Source of the DNA: Halicephalobus mephisto
Lineage: Eukaryota; Nematoda; Chromadorea; Rhabditida; Panagrolaimidae
Reading direction: 5' to 3'
Assembly (NCBI GenBank): GCA_009193035.1
Contig: SWDT01000025.1
Coordinates: 1-64,000 of the forward strand
DNA length: 64,000 bases
The notes under the pieces are model-generated. The model was given only the letters and a program-made list of their open reading frames with translations, did not search any database and had not been told where the DNA came from. A program made the position numbers and the translations under genes. This document shows, piece after piece, positions 23,381-34,468 of this stretch (the first letter of the stretch is position 1; the number at the start of each line of letters is the position of its first letter).

Positions 23381-26288
23381 ATGACTTCAAAGATACACAA
23401 TGCATATGAAAAATCTGGAAATACTACGTCATCATTTAAATACTTCTTTTACGGTCGAGATCCGAAAGCTAGACTGTGCAAAAGTGATATAGTTTTGGAA
23501 GACAAAGAGATTCTAACGAATCCTCATGAGAAGACTATTTTCCAATGTCATGATAAAGAAATTAAACGTAAGAATGCACACGAATTATTTCATATTTCAA
23601 AAGCAGAATTTGTGAGTTTTAAATTTATACTAGATTATTTAACAGTTTTATTACAATTCTTTTAGGTTGAATTACTCGTTAGCAATCACAACCAGTTATT
23701 TCAAGTCTTTGAATTCTGCAAAGGACAAGACACAGCCATAATAGAAATTGAAATTGTAAAGTATTCACAACAAGTTCATATTGATATCGATTACTCGAGC
23801 GGAAGAACACTAATTCCTGAAAATATGTGCACAGGCCACCACATTTACGTCAAAGTACCGAAAGAACAATCAGAAAAAGTACGATATTTCATTTTATAAC
23901 TAAATATTATAGTTATTCTTCTAGGTTAGGAAATCCTTATTAGATCGAAAGATTCACACAGATTTAGACTGTATTGAATGGATGGAGAATTATGATAAAA
24001 GAAAAGAAGGAACGTTTAGAGCACTACTAGCAAGAATAGCTGAACTGGAAATTTGTTATGATGTAGGAATTCCATACAAGATGGAATGTTATAAGAATCA
24101 AATAGAAGACCAATCTAAAAAGTTAAACTTTATTCTTGATGCCAAGAGAATTTATTCTTATCAAGAGAATGAAGAAGAACACGCCGAAAAAGATAAGGAA
24201 GGAAATGAAGTCAAGAAAAGCGGTGACCTCTTCAAAAAAATGAAAAAACTAAATGATAAAATTAAGAAAAGTGAAGTAAATCAACTACTCTCAGATATCC
24301 AACAGAATTGGCTGGAAATAATGAAGAATAATAAACTACTTGATGGCAAAAAATGGAAAGATATCATTGCAAATTTGTATAAAAAAAAGAAATCATCTGA
24401 TAATCCCCCAAATCCAAACGTTACAGAAAGGACTATAGATATCACTCCGACAAGTTCTAAGAGAACATCAGTAACGACACTGATTTCTAATTCAGGGAGT
24501 GACCAACCGTTATGTTGTAATAGATGCCGTACTCCGATGATTTGTCCAAACTGTGAGCAGCAAAAACCAGATACCACGAGACACAACAAGGGGGTGATTG
24601 ATGACCGGGAAGAAAACTTTAGTAAAACTTCTACGCCTACTCCTCAACCAAGAAAAAAAGGTAATAGTGGATTACAACCTCAAAACAATCAAGAAATATA
24701 CAATACTAATAGTATGGGAACCCAGAATTCCTCCCCTGCTGATATTGGACAAACCCAACCATTAAACCTGGACCGAAGGGAGCAAAAAAGTACAATTGGG
24801 ATGGAGTTAAAATCTTCTCAGGTTCTTCAAAATCTTACCAACCAAGTTAATTCGACAGCAACGTTCAATAACAGAGAAAAATCAGAAAAGAAAGAAAACA
24901 ATAGACGAAAACCCCCAACGACTGCTCTGTCCATTAACTACAAAGATAAAACTTTTCACTATAAATACACCAATATCCTTCCTAGCACGATCAAAACCAA
25001 TTTAAAAATTCATTCCGGAGTGCTGCAACTAGTCCAACACAACAAAATTTATATACAAAAAAGTGAAAGTGAATTTGAACCACTATTAGTTCCTGGAGCA
25101 TATAGATTGACAGTTCGAGGTCCAAAAGAATTCACAGTAATTTTCCTGGGTGAAAGTGGAGTTGGAAAATCGACACTGATCAGCGGTCTCGGTAACTATT
25201 TGAATTGGCCCACTTTCGAGGAGGCGAAGAAGAACCAAATGCAGATTTGCATCCCGGTGGAGTTCAAAGTACAGAGGAAACTTGAAGAGGGTGGATTCGA
25301 CGAGACAACTGTGAGAGCTGGGACAGTAGAAGACAACGAGAACTTCAACGACGTTGGACAGTCGGTTACTCAGAAACCCAAAGTTCATGAATTTACTTTC
25401 CAGAACAACACAGTCAAAGTCATCGATACTCCTGGTCTCTCTGACACTAGAGGAGCTGAACAGGATAAGGAAAATCTCAGACTAATCAGGGAATGTATTC
25501 ACAACCAAAAGGAGATCCATGCCATCTGCATCGTCCTCAAGTCGAATGAATCCAAACTCGGAAATCAATTCGAACTGGCCATTCGGGACCTCCTCTCTCT
25601 CTTCCCTAAGTCAGCTCTCAAAAACGTCTTCTTCTTCTTTACATATGCGAGAGGAACCTACTTCGGGATCGGGGATATTCTGAATCCCCTGAAGGAACTC
25701 CAACAGAAGTTCAGGGATTCTCATGGAGTCAGTTTCGAATTCGAAGGAAGGAACATGTGTCCTGTGGACTCAGAGTCCTTCAGATACCTCCTCTGTAAGG
25801 AACGGGGAATCAAATATAGCAGTAGTGAGGAGGAGAGATTTGAGTATTGCTGGAATGAGACGGCGAAACAAGTCTTGGATTTCCTTGTTTTTCTGAAAAG
25901 TGTTGATTCCCTTGATGTCGAGGAAATCAAAGCAGCTCATAAGCTTGTGAAGAATGCTTTGAACTTGGAAGAATTCTTAAGAACGAAAGAGAATCTTTTT
26001 AAAGAAGATAGAGAATTAAAAGAACATGTAGATCGTTTATTTTTCGCTGCTAGAAATGTCACTATGGTTCCTATGTATAATCGTTTGAAAAACGAATTAA
26101 CGGAAGTAGACAATGAAGCTGTTTTGGAATCGATAGAAAAGCTTTGTGGAAAAGGGGAACTTCAAAGTTTGATTAGTTCATTAGAGGAATGTATGCAAGG
26201 AGTACACTTTTTACAAGATTTTCACAACAAGGAACAAACAATCGACAATTTACCTGACTCTCATAATAGTGAATGTATGCATTTTTGA
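23381..26288 (+). CDS. Gene G: large GTPase with N-terminal domain, zinc knuckle, beta domain and one G module
   Basis: Exons 23381-23611, 23666-23878 and 23925-26288, all phase 0, give about 935 residues. The ATG is one base after an ATTTTAG acceptor. Exons 1 and 2 carry the N-terminal domain shared with C, D and E (YFFYGRD start; GHHIYVKV near the end of exon 2). Exon 3 begins with a lysine-rich helical stretch, then CNRCRTPMICPNC (about 24515), the same CxxC-x5-CxxC spacing as gene C. A Gln/Asn/Ser-rich linker follows, then a beta domain whose end is PGAYRLTV (25095-25125), whose first half is diverged. The G module P-loop is near 25153, with DTPGLSD near 25430. G4 is missing (FTYARGTYFG). 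The tail is the short VDSLDVEEIK type. This is the cleanest full-length model of the large class in the window. Confidence 0.88.
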
Positions 26289-26882
26289 TTTAATAATTAG
26301 AATAAAAATATTGTTATTGGATTGGAGTGGAAGGCGGTTCGTTCTCCGAACCGAAAGTTGTGTCCTTGTTCGATCAACCAGCTGGCGGGAACTGTCTTCT
26401 TTCTTCTGCCAGATTTTTCGTTATTTCTCCCTTAGCAAAGGCCAGACATCTTCACTTCGACATTCAAATTCAAATACTTCTAGATTTTCCGAAATTCAAA
26501 TTTTATAAAAAGTTCAGAATTTTTCAGAATTTAATGGAAAATTCTGAAATTTTAAAAAGTTCATAGAAATTTTAAAATTTTCGGACTATTTATGAACATT
26601 TTTGAAAATTTTCTAAAATCTAATGAAAATTTGAAATTTCTGAAATTTTGAATTTTAGAAATTTTGGAGGTTTTTAAAATTTTGGAAATGTTCGTAAAAA
26701 TAATTTTTCGTTACTTTTATAAAATAATAATTTAAAAATCAACATATTCAACTTCTGATTTTTACGTTTTTGGAATTTTTCAGAAATTCGCGTCGAGATA
26801 ATTTTGTGAAAAAAATTATTTTTTAATTAATATTTTTATAAAAATTTCGAAATTTTTTTATTTTTTATTTTACAATTTTAGA
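26289..26882. other. AT-rich spacer upstream of the ion-channel gene
   Basis: A unique start (26320-26470) gives way to monotonous A/T sequence with repeated gaaattttgaa-like words. The last bases, tacaattttag, form an acceptor 2 bases before the ATG at 26883, fitting trans-splicing. No coding frame is supported. Confidence 0.5.
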
Positions 26883-29370
26883 ATGATTAAATATCCTTTG
26901 TTTTTCTTTATCCACTTTTTGATTATCTTGTTCGTCATCGGTGGAACTTCAAAAGTTGAAGAAAAACCAATCAAAAGGTCAGTTAAATTTTTCAAAATCA
27001 TGTTGATCAAATTAACGTCTAATTGGACAATTTTTATTTTGTTCGAAACAAATTTTAATTCTAAAGTTTTCTGACTAAAAATGGAAAAAATATCCCATTC
27101 GGATCAGTGTTGGATCCCCCGCGGCCTGACTGGATTGATGACCTTGCCCTGATCCCTCGTCACGACTGATCTCGGCCTGAAATCCTTCCGGTCCATTGGA
27201 AGATCAGTCATCCGTTTTATCAAAGTTGGAACTTAGGGCTCGAGATCGAAATTCTAATTTTTCGTGTTAAGACACGATTCACAAGTCACTGTGATTCGAG
27301 AAATCCAGATATCCAATTTTACCAACTTGAATGAAAGAATATTTTACAGTAAGAAAAATTTATGGACGTATCTTAACACGAAAAATTAGAATTTCGACCT
27401 CGAGGCCTAAGTTCCAACTTTGATGTTGAAGTTTGATTATTAACTTTGATGTCGAACTTTGACTATCAACTTTGATATTGAACTTTGACTATCAACTTTG
27501 ATATCGAACTTCGACTGTCAACTTTGATGTTAAAGTTTGGCTATCAACTTTGATGTCGAACTTTGACTATCAACTTTGATGTTGAACTTTAGCTATCAAC
27601 TTCGATATCAAACTTTGATGTCGAACTTTGACTATCAACTTTGATAAAACGGAGTACAAAAAAGCATGAAAACAAGTCCCCTTTAATCAAATAAAATTAA
27701 TTTTAGTACTACTGTGGATTATGGTAATCCTTGGACAGACAAACAAATAATAGAGACGTTGTTAAAGCGATATAGATTCCCAGAATCTGGAATGAATATT
27801 TCTGTCTCAGTTTTACTGGATATTGAAGACATAGAAGACTTCGGAGACGACAAATGTCATTTGTCTGTTTTGATCACGCAGAAATGGATGGAAGAGACTT
27901 TGAAGTACAAAGACATCAGGGATTCCATGAATCCTGTAAATTTCAGAACTTGTAAGTTTTTTGGATTTATTAAATTTCTTCTACAGAACCGAGTAGAAGA
28001 TTCTGGAGCTTTTGAGAATCTTGTGGAATTTTCAAAAACTTTTTAAAGTACAGTAGAAGCTTCAAAAACTTTAACAACATTTTTGGAAATTTTAGAAATT
28101 TGTAAAATTTAACAAAAAATTCCTAAATCTTTCAAAATTTTGTAACTTTTTACGACTTCTGAAAATACAGTAGGAGATTCTGAAATCTTTAGAAATTTCG
28201 TAATCTTCTACGACTTCTGAAAATACAGTAGGAAATTTCGAAATACTCAAAAATTTCGTAATCTTCTATGACTTCTGAAAATACAGTAAGAAACTCTGAA
28301 ACCTTCAAAAATGTCATGGAATTTTCTAGAATTTCATGAAAATCTATGGAATTTTCTAGTATCACATAATTTTTAACTTTTTTTTTAAATTTAAAATTTT
28401 TAGAATTGTTTGAAATCGGAAATTTCGTAATATTCATTTTTAATTTTTATAATTTTCCAGTAAACTACATCTGGAATCCTGCTCTGACCATCGACAACGT
28501 GGTTTCCCTGAATCCGATCGGGAAAGATTCAGTCCGAGTTTTCTCTTCCGGACTGGTCGAGTACAGACATCGACTGAAATTTGTTCTTTTTTCCGAACAC
28601 AAATTGAGAGCTTTTCCTTTTGAATCCAGAAACTGCACTGTCAGATTCATCAATGGTAAGTACTTTGAAAATAAAAATATAAAAAATAAATTTTCAGATG
28701 ATACTCGGGCACAATGGAGTCGGCTTCTGAAGATCACTCTTCCCGCGACTTCGGAAGGCACATCTGACTGGATCGCTGTTCCTGGAGAAACTGTTTCTAA
28801 TTACCACAACCTGAGACTGAAGTTAAAGAGATCGGTGGATCACTGGGTTTGTTCCTTCTTCCTCCCGACCTTCGGCCTCGTCCTGGCTTCTTGGCTTCCG
28901 GTCTGGATGAACACCGGCGCTCAAATATCCAGAACAGCCATCGGAGCTGTCAGTTTTCTGTCTATTCTGACTCTGGTATGGATTTCGTTAATTTTTTATA
29001 TATGAATCAACTTCGAAATTTGAAGGTGCTCTTCCGGGCCAAGGACGTTCCTTCGACCCCCTACCTCAAAGCCATCGATTACTGGAACATCGCTGTTTGT
29101 GTTTTTTCGTTCTTGTCATTCCTCCAATCTTCTTTGATCACTTCCCACGTTAATTCGAAGTTCATTCGTCGACGAAGCTATGAAGACGAAGAAGAAAAAG
29201 CCTGGATCAATGATGTGCCCTATTACTCCCAATTACCCCCTCAGAGAAAATTCAACATAGCTGTAATCTGTGATTACGTCTTCAGAATCGCCGCTCCGAT
29301 CTGTTTTGGAGCTTTTGTGGCAATTTTCGTCTTGACTTACGTTTTGCCTTTTTGGAATATCGTCATTTAA
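26883..29370 (+). CDS. Pentameric ligand-gated ion channel subunit (lgc-like)
   Basis: Exons 26883-26977, 27707-27951, 28461-28655, 28698-28975 and 29026-29370 join in frame to about 385 residues. Exon 1 encodes a signal peptide (MIKYPLFFFIHFLIILFVIG). The extracellular domain shows the YIWNPALTIDN strand typical of the family and a loop ending AFPFESRNC. Four membrane segments follow: M1 WVCSFFLPTFGLVLASWLP, M2 ISRTAIGAVSFLSILTLVLF, M3 NIAVCVFSFLSFLQSSLI and M4 near ICFGAFVAIFVLTYVLPFW. The M3-M4 loop is short. It sits in the plasma membrane as part of a homo- or hetero-pentamer; ligand and ion are not predictable. The first cysteine of the Cys-loop, expected 14 residues before RNC, is serine. 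The acceptor before exon 5 (aatttgaag) is weak. Intron 1 carries an inserted repeat element. Confidence 0.85.
27211..27653. mobile_element. Non-autonomous TIR element in intron 1 of the channel gene
   Basis: The ends are a perfect 18-base inverted repeat: tccgttttatcaaagttg at 27211-27228 and its reverse complement at 27636-27653. Inside, a second inverted repeat of about 50 bases (27225-27276 against 27371-27421; core aattctaatttttcgtgtta) can fold around a 95-bp loop. The rest is a minisatellite. No coding capacity; a MITE-like origin is inferred. A target duplication was not clearly seen. Confidence 0.6.
27408..27650 (+). repeat. Minisatellite of actatcaactttgat type
   Basis: About nine degenerate copies of a unit of roughly 27-28 bp with words such as gatgtcgaactttgac and tatcaactttgat. 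The unit shares caactttgat with the terminal inverted repeat of the surrounding element, so it may have grown from one end of it. Confidence 0.7.
28140..28320 (+). repeat. 58-bp tandem repeat in intron 2 of the channel gene
   Basis: Three copies, with acttctgaaaatacagta recurring at about 28156, 28214 and 28272. Purely intronic; the neighbouring intron is otherwise AT-rich words of the same kind. Confidence 0.65.
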
Positions 29371-29434
29371 AAATACAGTTTCCTTTACAGCAAACCATGA
29401 CTTCCTATAATCAGTTGTTAATTAGTTCGTCATA

Positions 29435-29690
29435 TCTATATGGAAAATAGTGTTACATGTTTAATATTAATAAAATTGATATATGAAAAATCAAAATGAA
29501 AGCTTTTATAAAAGTTAAAAATGAACTTTCTTTTTCACCAACTGAACTTGACTTATTGATTATTTTTTCCCATATATATATGGAAAATAGTGTTAATTAT
29601 ATAATGTTGAAAAATTGATATATGGAAAGTCAAAATTTAACATTTTATGAAGAAATTAAAAATGAACCTTTTTCTTGCCAGTTAAGCCTT
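29435..29690 (+). repeat. Tandem duplication upstream of vha-16
   Basis: Two diverged copies, about 29436-29545 and 29580-29690, both running from atatggaaaatagtgtta through ttgatatatg to taaaaatgaac. They lie between the channel gene and vha-16, in the presumed promoter region. A short frame starting in the second copy (29622) is a by-product. Confidence 0.6.
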
Positions 29691-29904
29691 CAAAAGACCG
29701 CTGAAATTCCCGACACGACTTCCCTGCTGACGGCCGCTGAAATCGAAGATCGATTTCGTTGGTCGTTGACGCAGTCTTCTTGCTCTCTGTTCTCTCATCC
29801 AAGTTACTTTCTATATATCAATTATTGAATTTTATACTACTCCGAGAATATTCTACGTGATTACATTTTTATTTCATTGATTGAGCAATTTTCAGGTCGA
29901 CGAG

Positions 29905-31133
<1,229 letters not shown>

Positions 31134-31340
31134 AACGTTCACCTTCGAGTCTTCACTTCTATCGCTTCTTGAGTACTTTCCAGATTTCTATCTTGGCCAA
31201 ACGCGATTCCATTGTCTACATGAACCGTTGAGATAATTAACCTAGAGTCATTAACTCATTGTAACTTGTATATCTAGATGGTCATAAATAATTAATTAGT
31301 CAATTTTATCCGCAACAAAAACAAAACAGTCGAGGAACCA

Positions 31341-31828
31341 TTACTTGAGAGGGATGAATCGAGAAGAGTGCGTGGCACCGATACCAGGACGACCGTGCTT
31401 GACGGGCTTGTAGGTAATAGCGAATTCGCCCAAGTAATGTCCGATCATCTCAGCACGGATTTCGACCTGGTTGAAAGCACGGCCACTGTGGATACCGACA
31501 ACAGCTCCAACCATCTCTGGCAAAACAATCATGTTGCGGAGATGGGTCTTGATGCAGACGGGCTTCTCCAATTCAGGGGCGTTCTTCTTGGCTTCAATGA
31601 GGCGCTTCAACAGAGCACGGTGCTTGCGAGTAAGACCACGGTTCAGACGTCTACGGTGCTTGGACTGGAACATCTTTGCCAATTGAGCGCTGTAATCGAT
31701 ATGTAAAGATTTGACTCAACGAGGAAAGCTTACCGGTCCATATCGAGGAGACGTTCCAAGTCAACACCACGGTAGGTGTACTTACGGAACATACGCTTCT
31801 TCTTCTGAGCATCATCGTTGCCAGACAT
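31341..31828 (-). CDS. rps-15: 40S ribosomal protein S15 (uS19)
   Basis: Two exons on the minus strand, 31828-31734 and 31689-31341, separated by a 44-bp intron, give 147 residues. The protein starts [20 protein letters not shown] and contains [14 protein letters not shown] and the uS19 signature region around [12 protein letters not shown], ending HSSRFIPLK. It is a component of the small ribosomal subunit head. Codon use is strongly biased to GC-ending codons, as for highly expressed worm genes, unlike the AT-rich neighbours. The short intron after residue 31 splits an arginine codon. It is convergent with vha-16. Confidence 0.96.
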
Positions 31829-32464
31829 GATTACAAACTTGACCAAGCTTCAGCTGGAAACCTGCAAAACGACGGATGAAAAGTGAAAATGTAGGCCTTG
31901 AGTGATTGGGAAAAAAGCCAAAACACGGTAAACTGTAGATAGGGAACAGGGTATTGCGTTCGTAATGAAAAATAAATAAGAATTACAGCAAAAATATGCA
32001 AAGTAATACGAATTCAAGGGAAAACAACGAAAAGAGAAAAAGCAAAAGAAGCGGTCGACGCCGCTCAACAGTAAGTGCAATCTTTCGTTGCGGGAGCAGC
32101 AATGAGCATTGGACAGTCAAAGCGCGAGTAACAGCTGGAAAGTCTGACAAAGTTTCGATTTTTTATTTTTAAATTTTTTTATTTAAATTTTTGGAATTTT
32201 TAATTTTTCTATTTATTTACAACAAAGTCACAGTAAACAATTTATGAAATAATGTTTTTTTATTTTTATTTTTTTTATAAAAATTAAAAAAATTAAAAAT
32301 TAAAAAACATAAATGTCATTGGTTTGCCAGTTTTGTCGTTGTTGTGGAGACATAATTGTAGGTAAATTAGGTAAAAATTAGATGTATTTTATGAGTTTTT
32401 GGAAGAAATTGATTATTGGAAAAGTTTTAGAAAGATATGACGTATCAAAGGTGTGGTCCATTTT

Positions 32465-32830
32465 TTGGTAAAAACCTTTAAAAATTTTCATTTTTGAAGT
32501 AAAATTATCTTTTTTTATTCAAAAACCTTTAAAAATTCTTATTTTTGAGGTAAAATAATTTTTTTATTCAGAAATTTTTAAAAATTCTTATTTTCAAAGT
32601 AAAATTATTTTTTATTCAGAAATTTTCATTTTTGAAATAATTTTTTTTATTTAAAAACCTTTAAAAATTTTTATTTTTTAAGTAAAATTATTTTTTTTAC
32701 TCAGAAATTTTCATTTTCGAAATAAAATTACTTTTTTGGTAAAAACCTTTAAAAATTTTCATTTTTTAAGTAAAATTATCTTTTTTATTCAAAAACCTTT
32801 AAAAATCTTTATTTTTAAAATAAAATAATT
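32465..32830 (+). repeat. Degenerate AT-rich tandem repeat
   Basis: Units of roughly 50-60 bp built from aaaaacctttaaaaat, tttcatttttgaagtaaaa and attattttttattc recur about seven times with variable length. Confidence 0.6.
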
Positions 32831-33216
32831 TTATTTAATTAAAAATAATTTTAAAAATGTTTACTTTAAAAAATAGTTGTTTTATTTACAGTAATTTTAA
32901 AATTTTAAAAATCAAAAAATTTTAAAATTTCAGAATTGGTAATTTTTATTATTTTTACTTTAAATATTTTAAAAATTTATTTGAAAATAAATTTTCGAAA
33001 ATGGATTTTGATTTTTTAAAAAAACATGATTCATCGTTCAGTAATGTTTGTAAACCTCTCCTGAATCTTCTAAACGAAGAATTTTATGCATTTTAATTTG
33101 AATAAAAACTTTCGAAAATCCGCTTCGAAATAATTTTTTAAGGTTTTTAAATATATTTTTAATTTTTATACTTTTAAAATTTTTCAAAATCATAAAAACG
33201 AAAAATATTACACTTT

Positions 33217-33690
33217 CCGGTCTCAACTGGAAAATTTCGATTTTCGTTTTGAGAGAATTTCGAAATTTTCCGATTTCTTTAATTTTACAACTTATGATTT
33301 TTAAAATTAAAACTTTGTAAAATTGAATAAATATAAGTTTTTATATTTTCTGGTCTCAACTGGAAAATTTCGATTTTCGTCTTGAGAGAATTTCGAAATT
33401 TTTGATTTTTTTAATTTTACAACTTATGATTTTTGAAATTAAAACTTTGTAAAATTAGATAAATATGTTTTTATATTTTCCGGTCTCAACTGGAAAATTT
33501 CAACTTTCGTCTTGAGAAAATTTCGAAATTTTCCGATTTCTTTAATTTTACAACTTATGATTTTTGAAATTAAAACTTTGTAAAATTAGATAAATATAAG
33601 TTTTTATATTTTCTGGTCTCAACTGGAAAATTTCAACTTTCGTTTTGAGAGAATTTCGAAATTTTCCGATTTCTTTAATTTTACAACTTA
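33217..33690 (+). repeat. Four-copy tandem repeat of about 130-133 bp
   Basis: ggtctcaactggaaaatttc recurs at 33219, 33352, 33482 and 33615. Each unit continues with a gagagaatttcgaaattt block and an acaacttatgattttt block. Copies are very similar, so the array is recent. Confidence 0.8.
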
Positions 33691-34204
33691 TTGTTTCGGA
33701 ACTGTTTGCATGTAGTCCGTGTCCTCAAAAATCAACTTTTTGACTGTTTGTATTCTTCGACCAATCCGTCGACAGTTTGTCTACATTGATTTTCTCCGAC
33801 AAAAGTTCCCCAATTTTGAATTAATTTCGTTTTCTAAAAAAAGTCATCGATGATGACACCGTTGTTGTTCGTGCCAGTTTTGTCCTTTGTATCCATGGAA
33901 TTTTGTTTTCTCAAAAGGAAATTTTTTCATTTTTGGTCGAAATTTGAATAAAAAATGTTTAATTTTTTAAAACGACTAGATTTTTCGAACAAATTCATTC
34001 AGTTGTAATTTTTGAATATTTTTATTTTTATTTTTATACAATTATTAACGTTCTGAGGTGGATAAAGTTCATTATATTTTACTTTATCTCGCTCCAGAAG
34101 TTTCTAAATCCATCTTAGAAGAATATAGTTTAAAAATCAACCATGACGTCATGTAAGATGACGAAATTGTCACATAGACTATGTTAGTTCCTAGAAACTT
34201 CCGG

Positions 34205-34425
34205 AAATTAGCGTTCAGACAATTTCGTTAAAAATCTATATATGAATTTTAAATATATGATTGATTGCGAAATAATCACTGCAAAAAATCACAATTATCA
34301 CGTAGGCTAGTTTTGTTTTTGATGACTTTTAAAGTTTCGCGTCGAGACAATTCCGTAAAAACTTCATATATGAATTTTTACTTTCATAACATTATTTTTA
34401 TTTTTTATAATTTTTTTGCTTATAA
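34205..34425 (+). repeat. Copy 1 of a 200-bp repeat next to an ABCA exon
   Basis: Nearly identical to 42790-43010: both contain aaatatatgattgattgcga, tatcacgtaggctagttttg, and gacaattccgtaaaaacttc followed by atatatgaa. This copy sits directly before the first ABCA exon; the other sits directly before exon 10. Confidence 0.75.
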
Positions 34426-34468
34426 TAATCCGATTTTTTTAGCTTTCGGCGCCAGACGCCAATCTTCG

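Larger units (their letters stand above)
31829..34442. other. Repeat-rich intergenic region between rps-15 and the ABCA gene
   Basis: The first 300 bp are mixed sequence and should hold the rps-15 promoter. The rest is AT-rich and filled with simple and tandem repeats (listed separately). No convincing coding frame. The region ends with the acceptor cgatttttttag at 34431-34442, upstream of the ABCA start. Confidence 0.6.

Noticed and set aside
29622..29828. 68-codon frame before vha-16 starting with ATG
   Set aside because: Its first half is one copy of a tandem duplication and it is followed by stops; more likely promoter or 5' untranslated sequence.
31368..31706. 112-codon plus-strand frame opposite rps-15
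   Set aside because: Shadow of a ribosomal protein gene with strong codon bias; the same happens at 59530-60396 opposite rpl-7.
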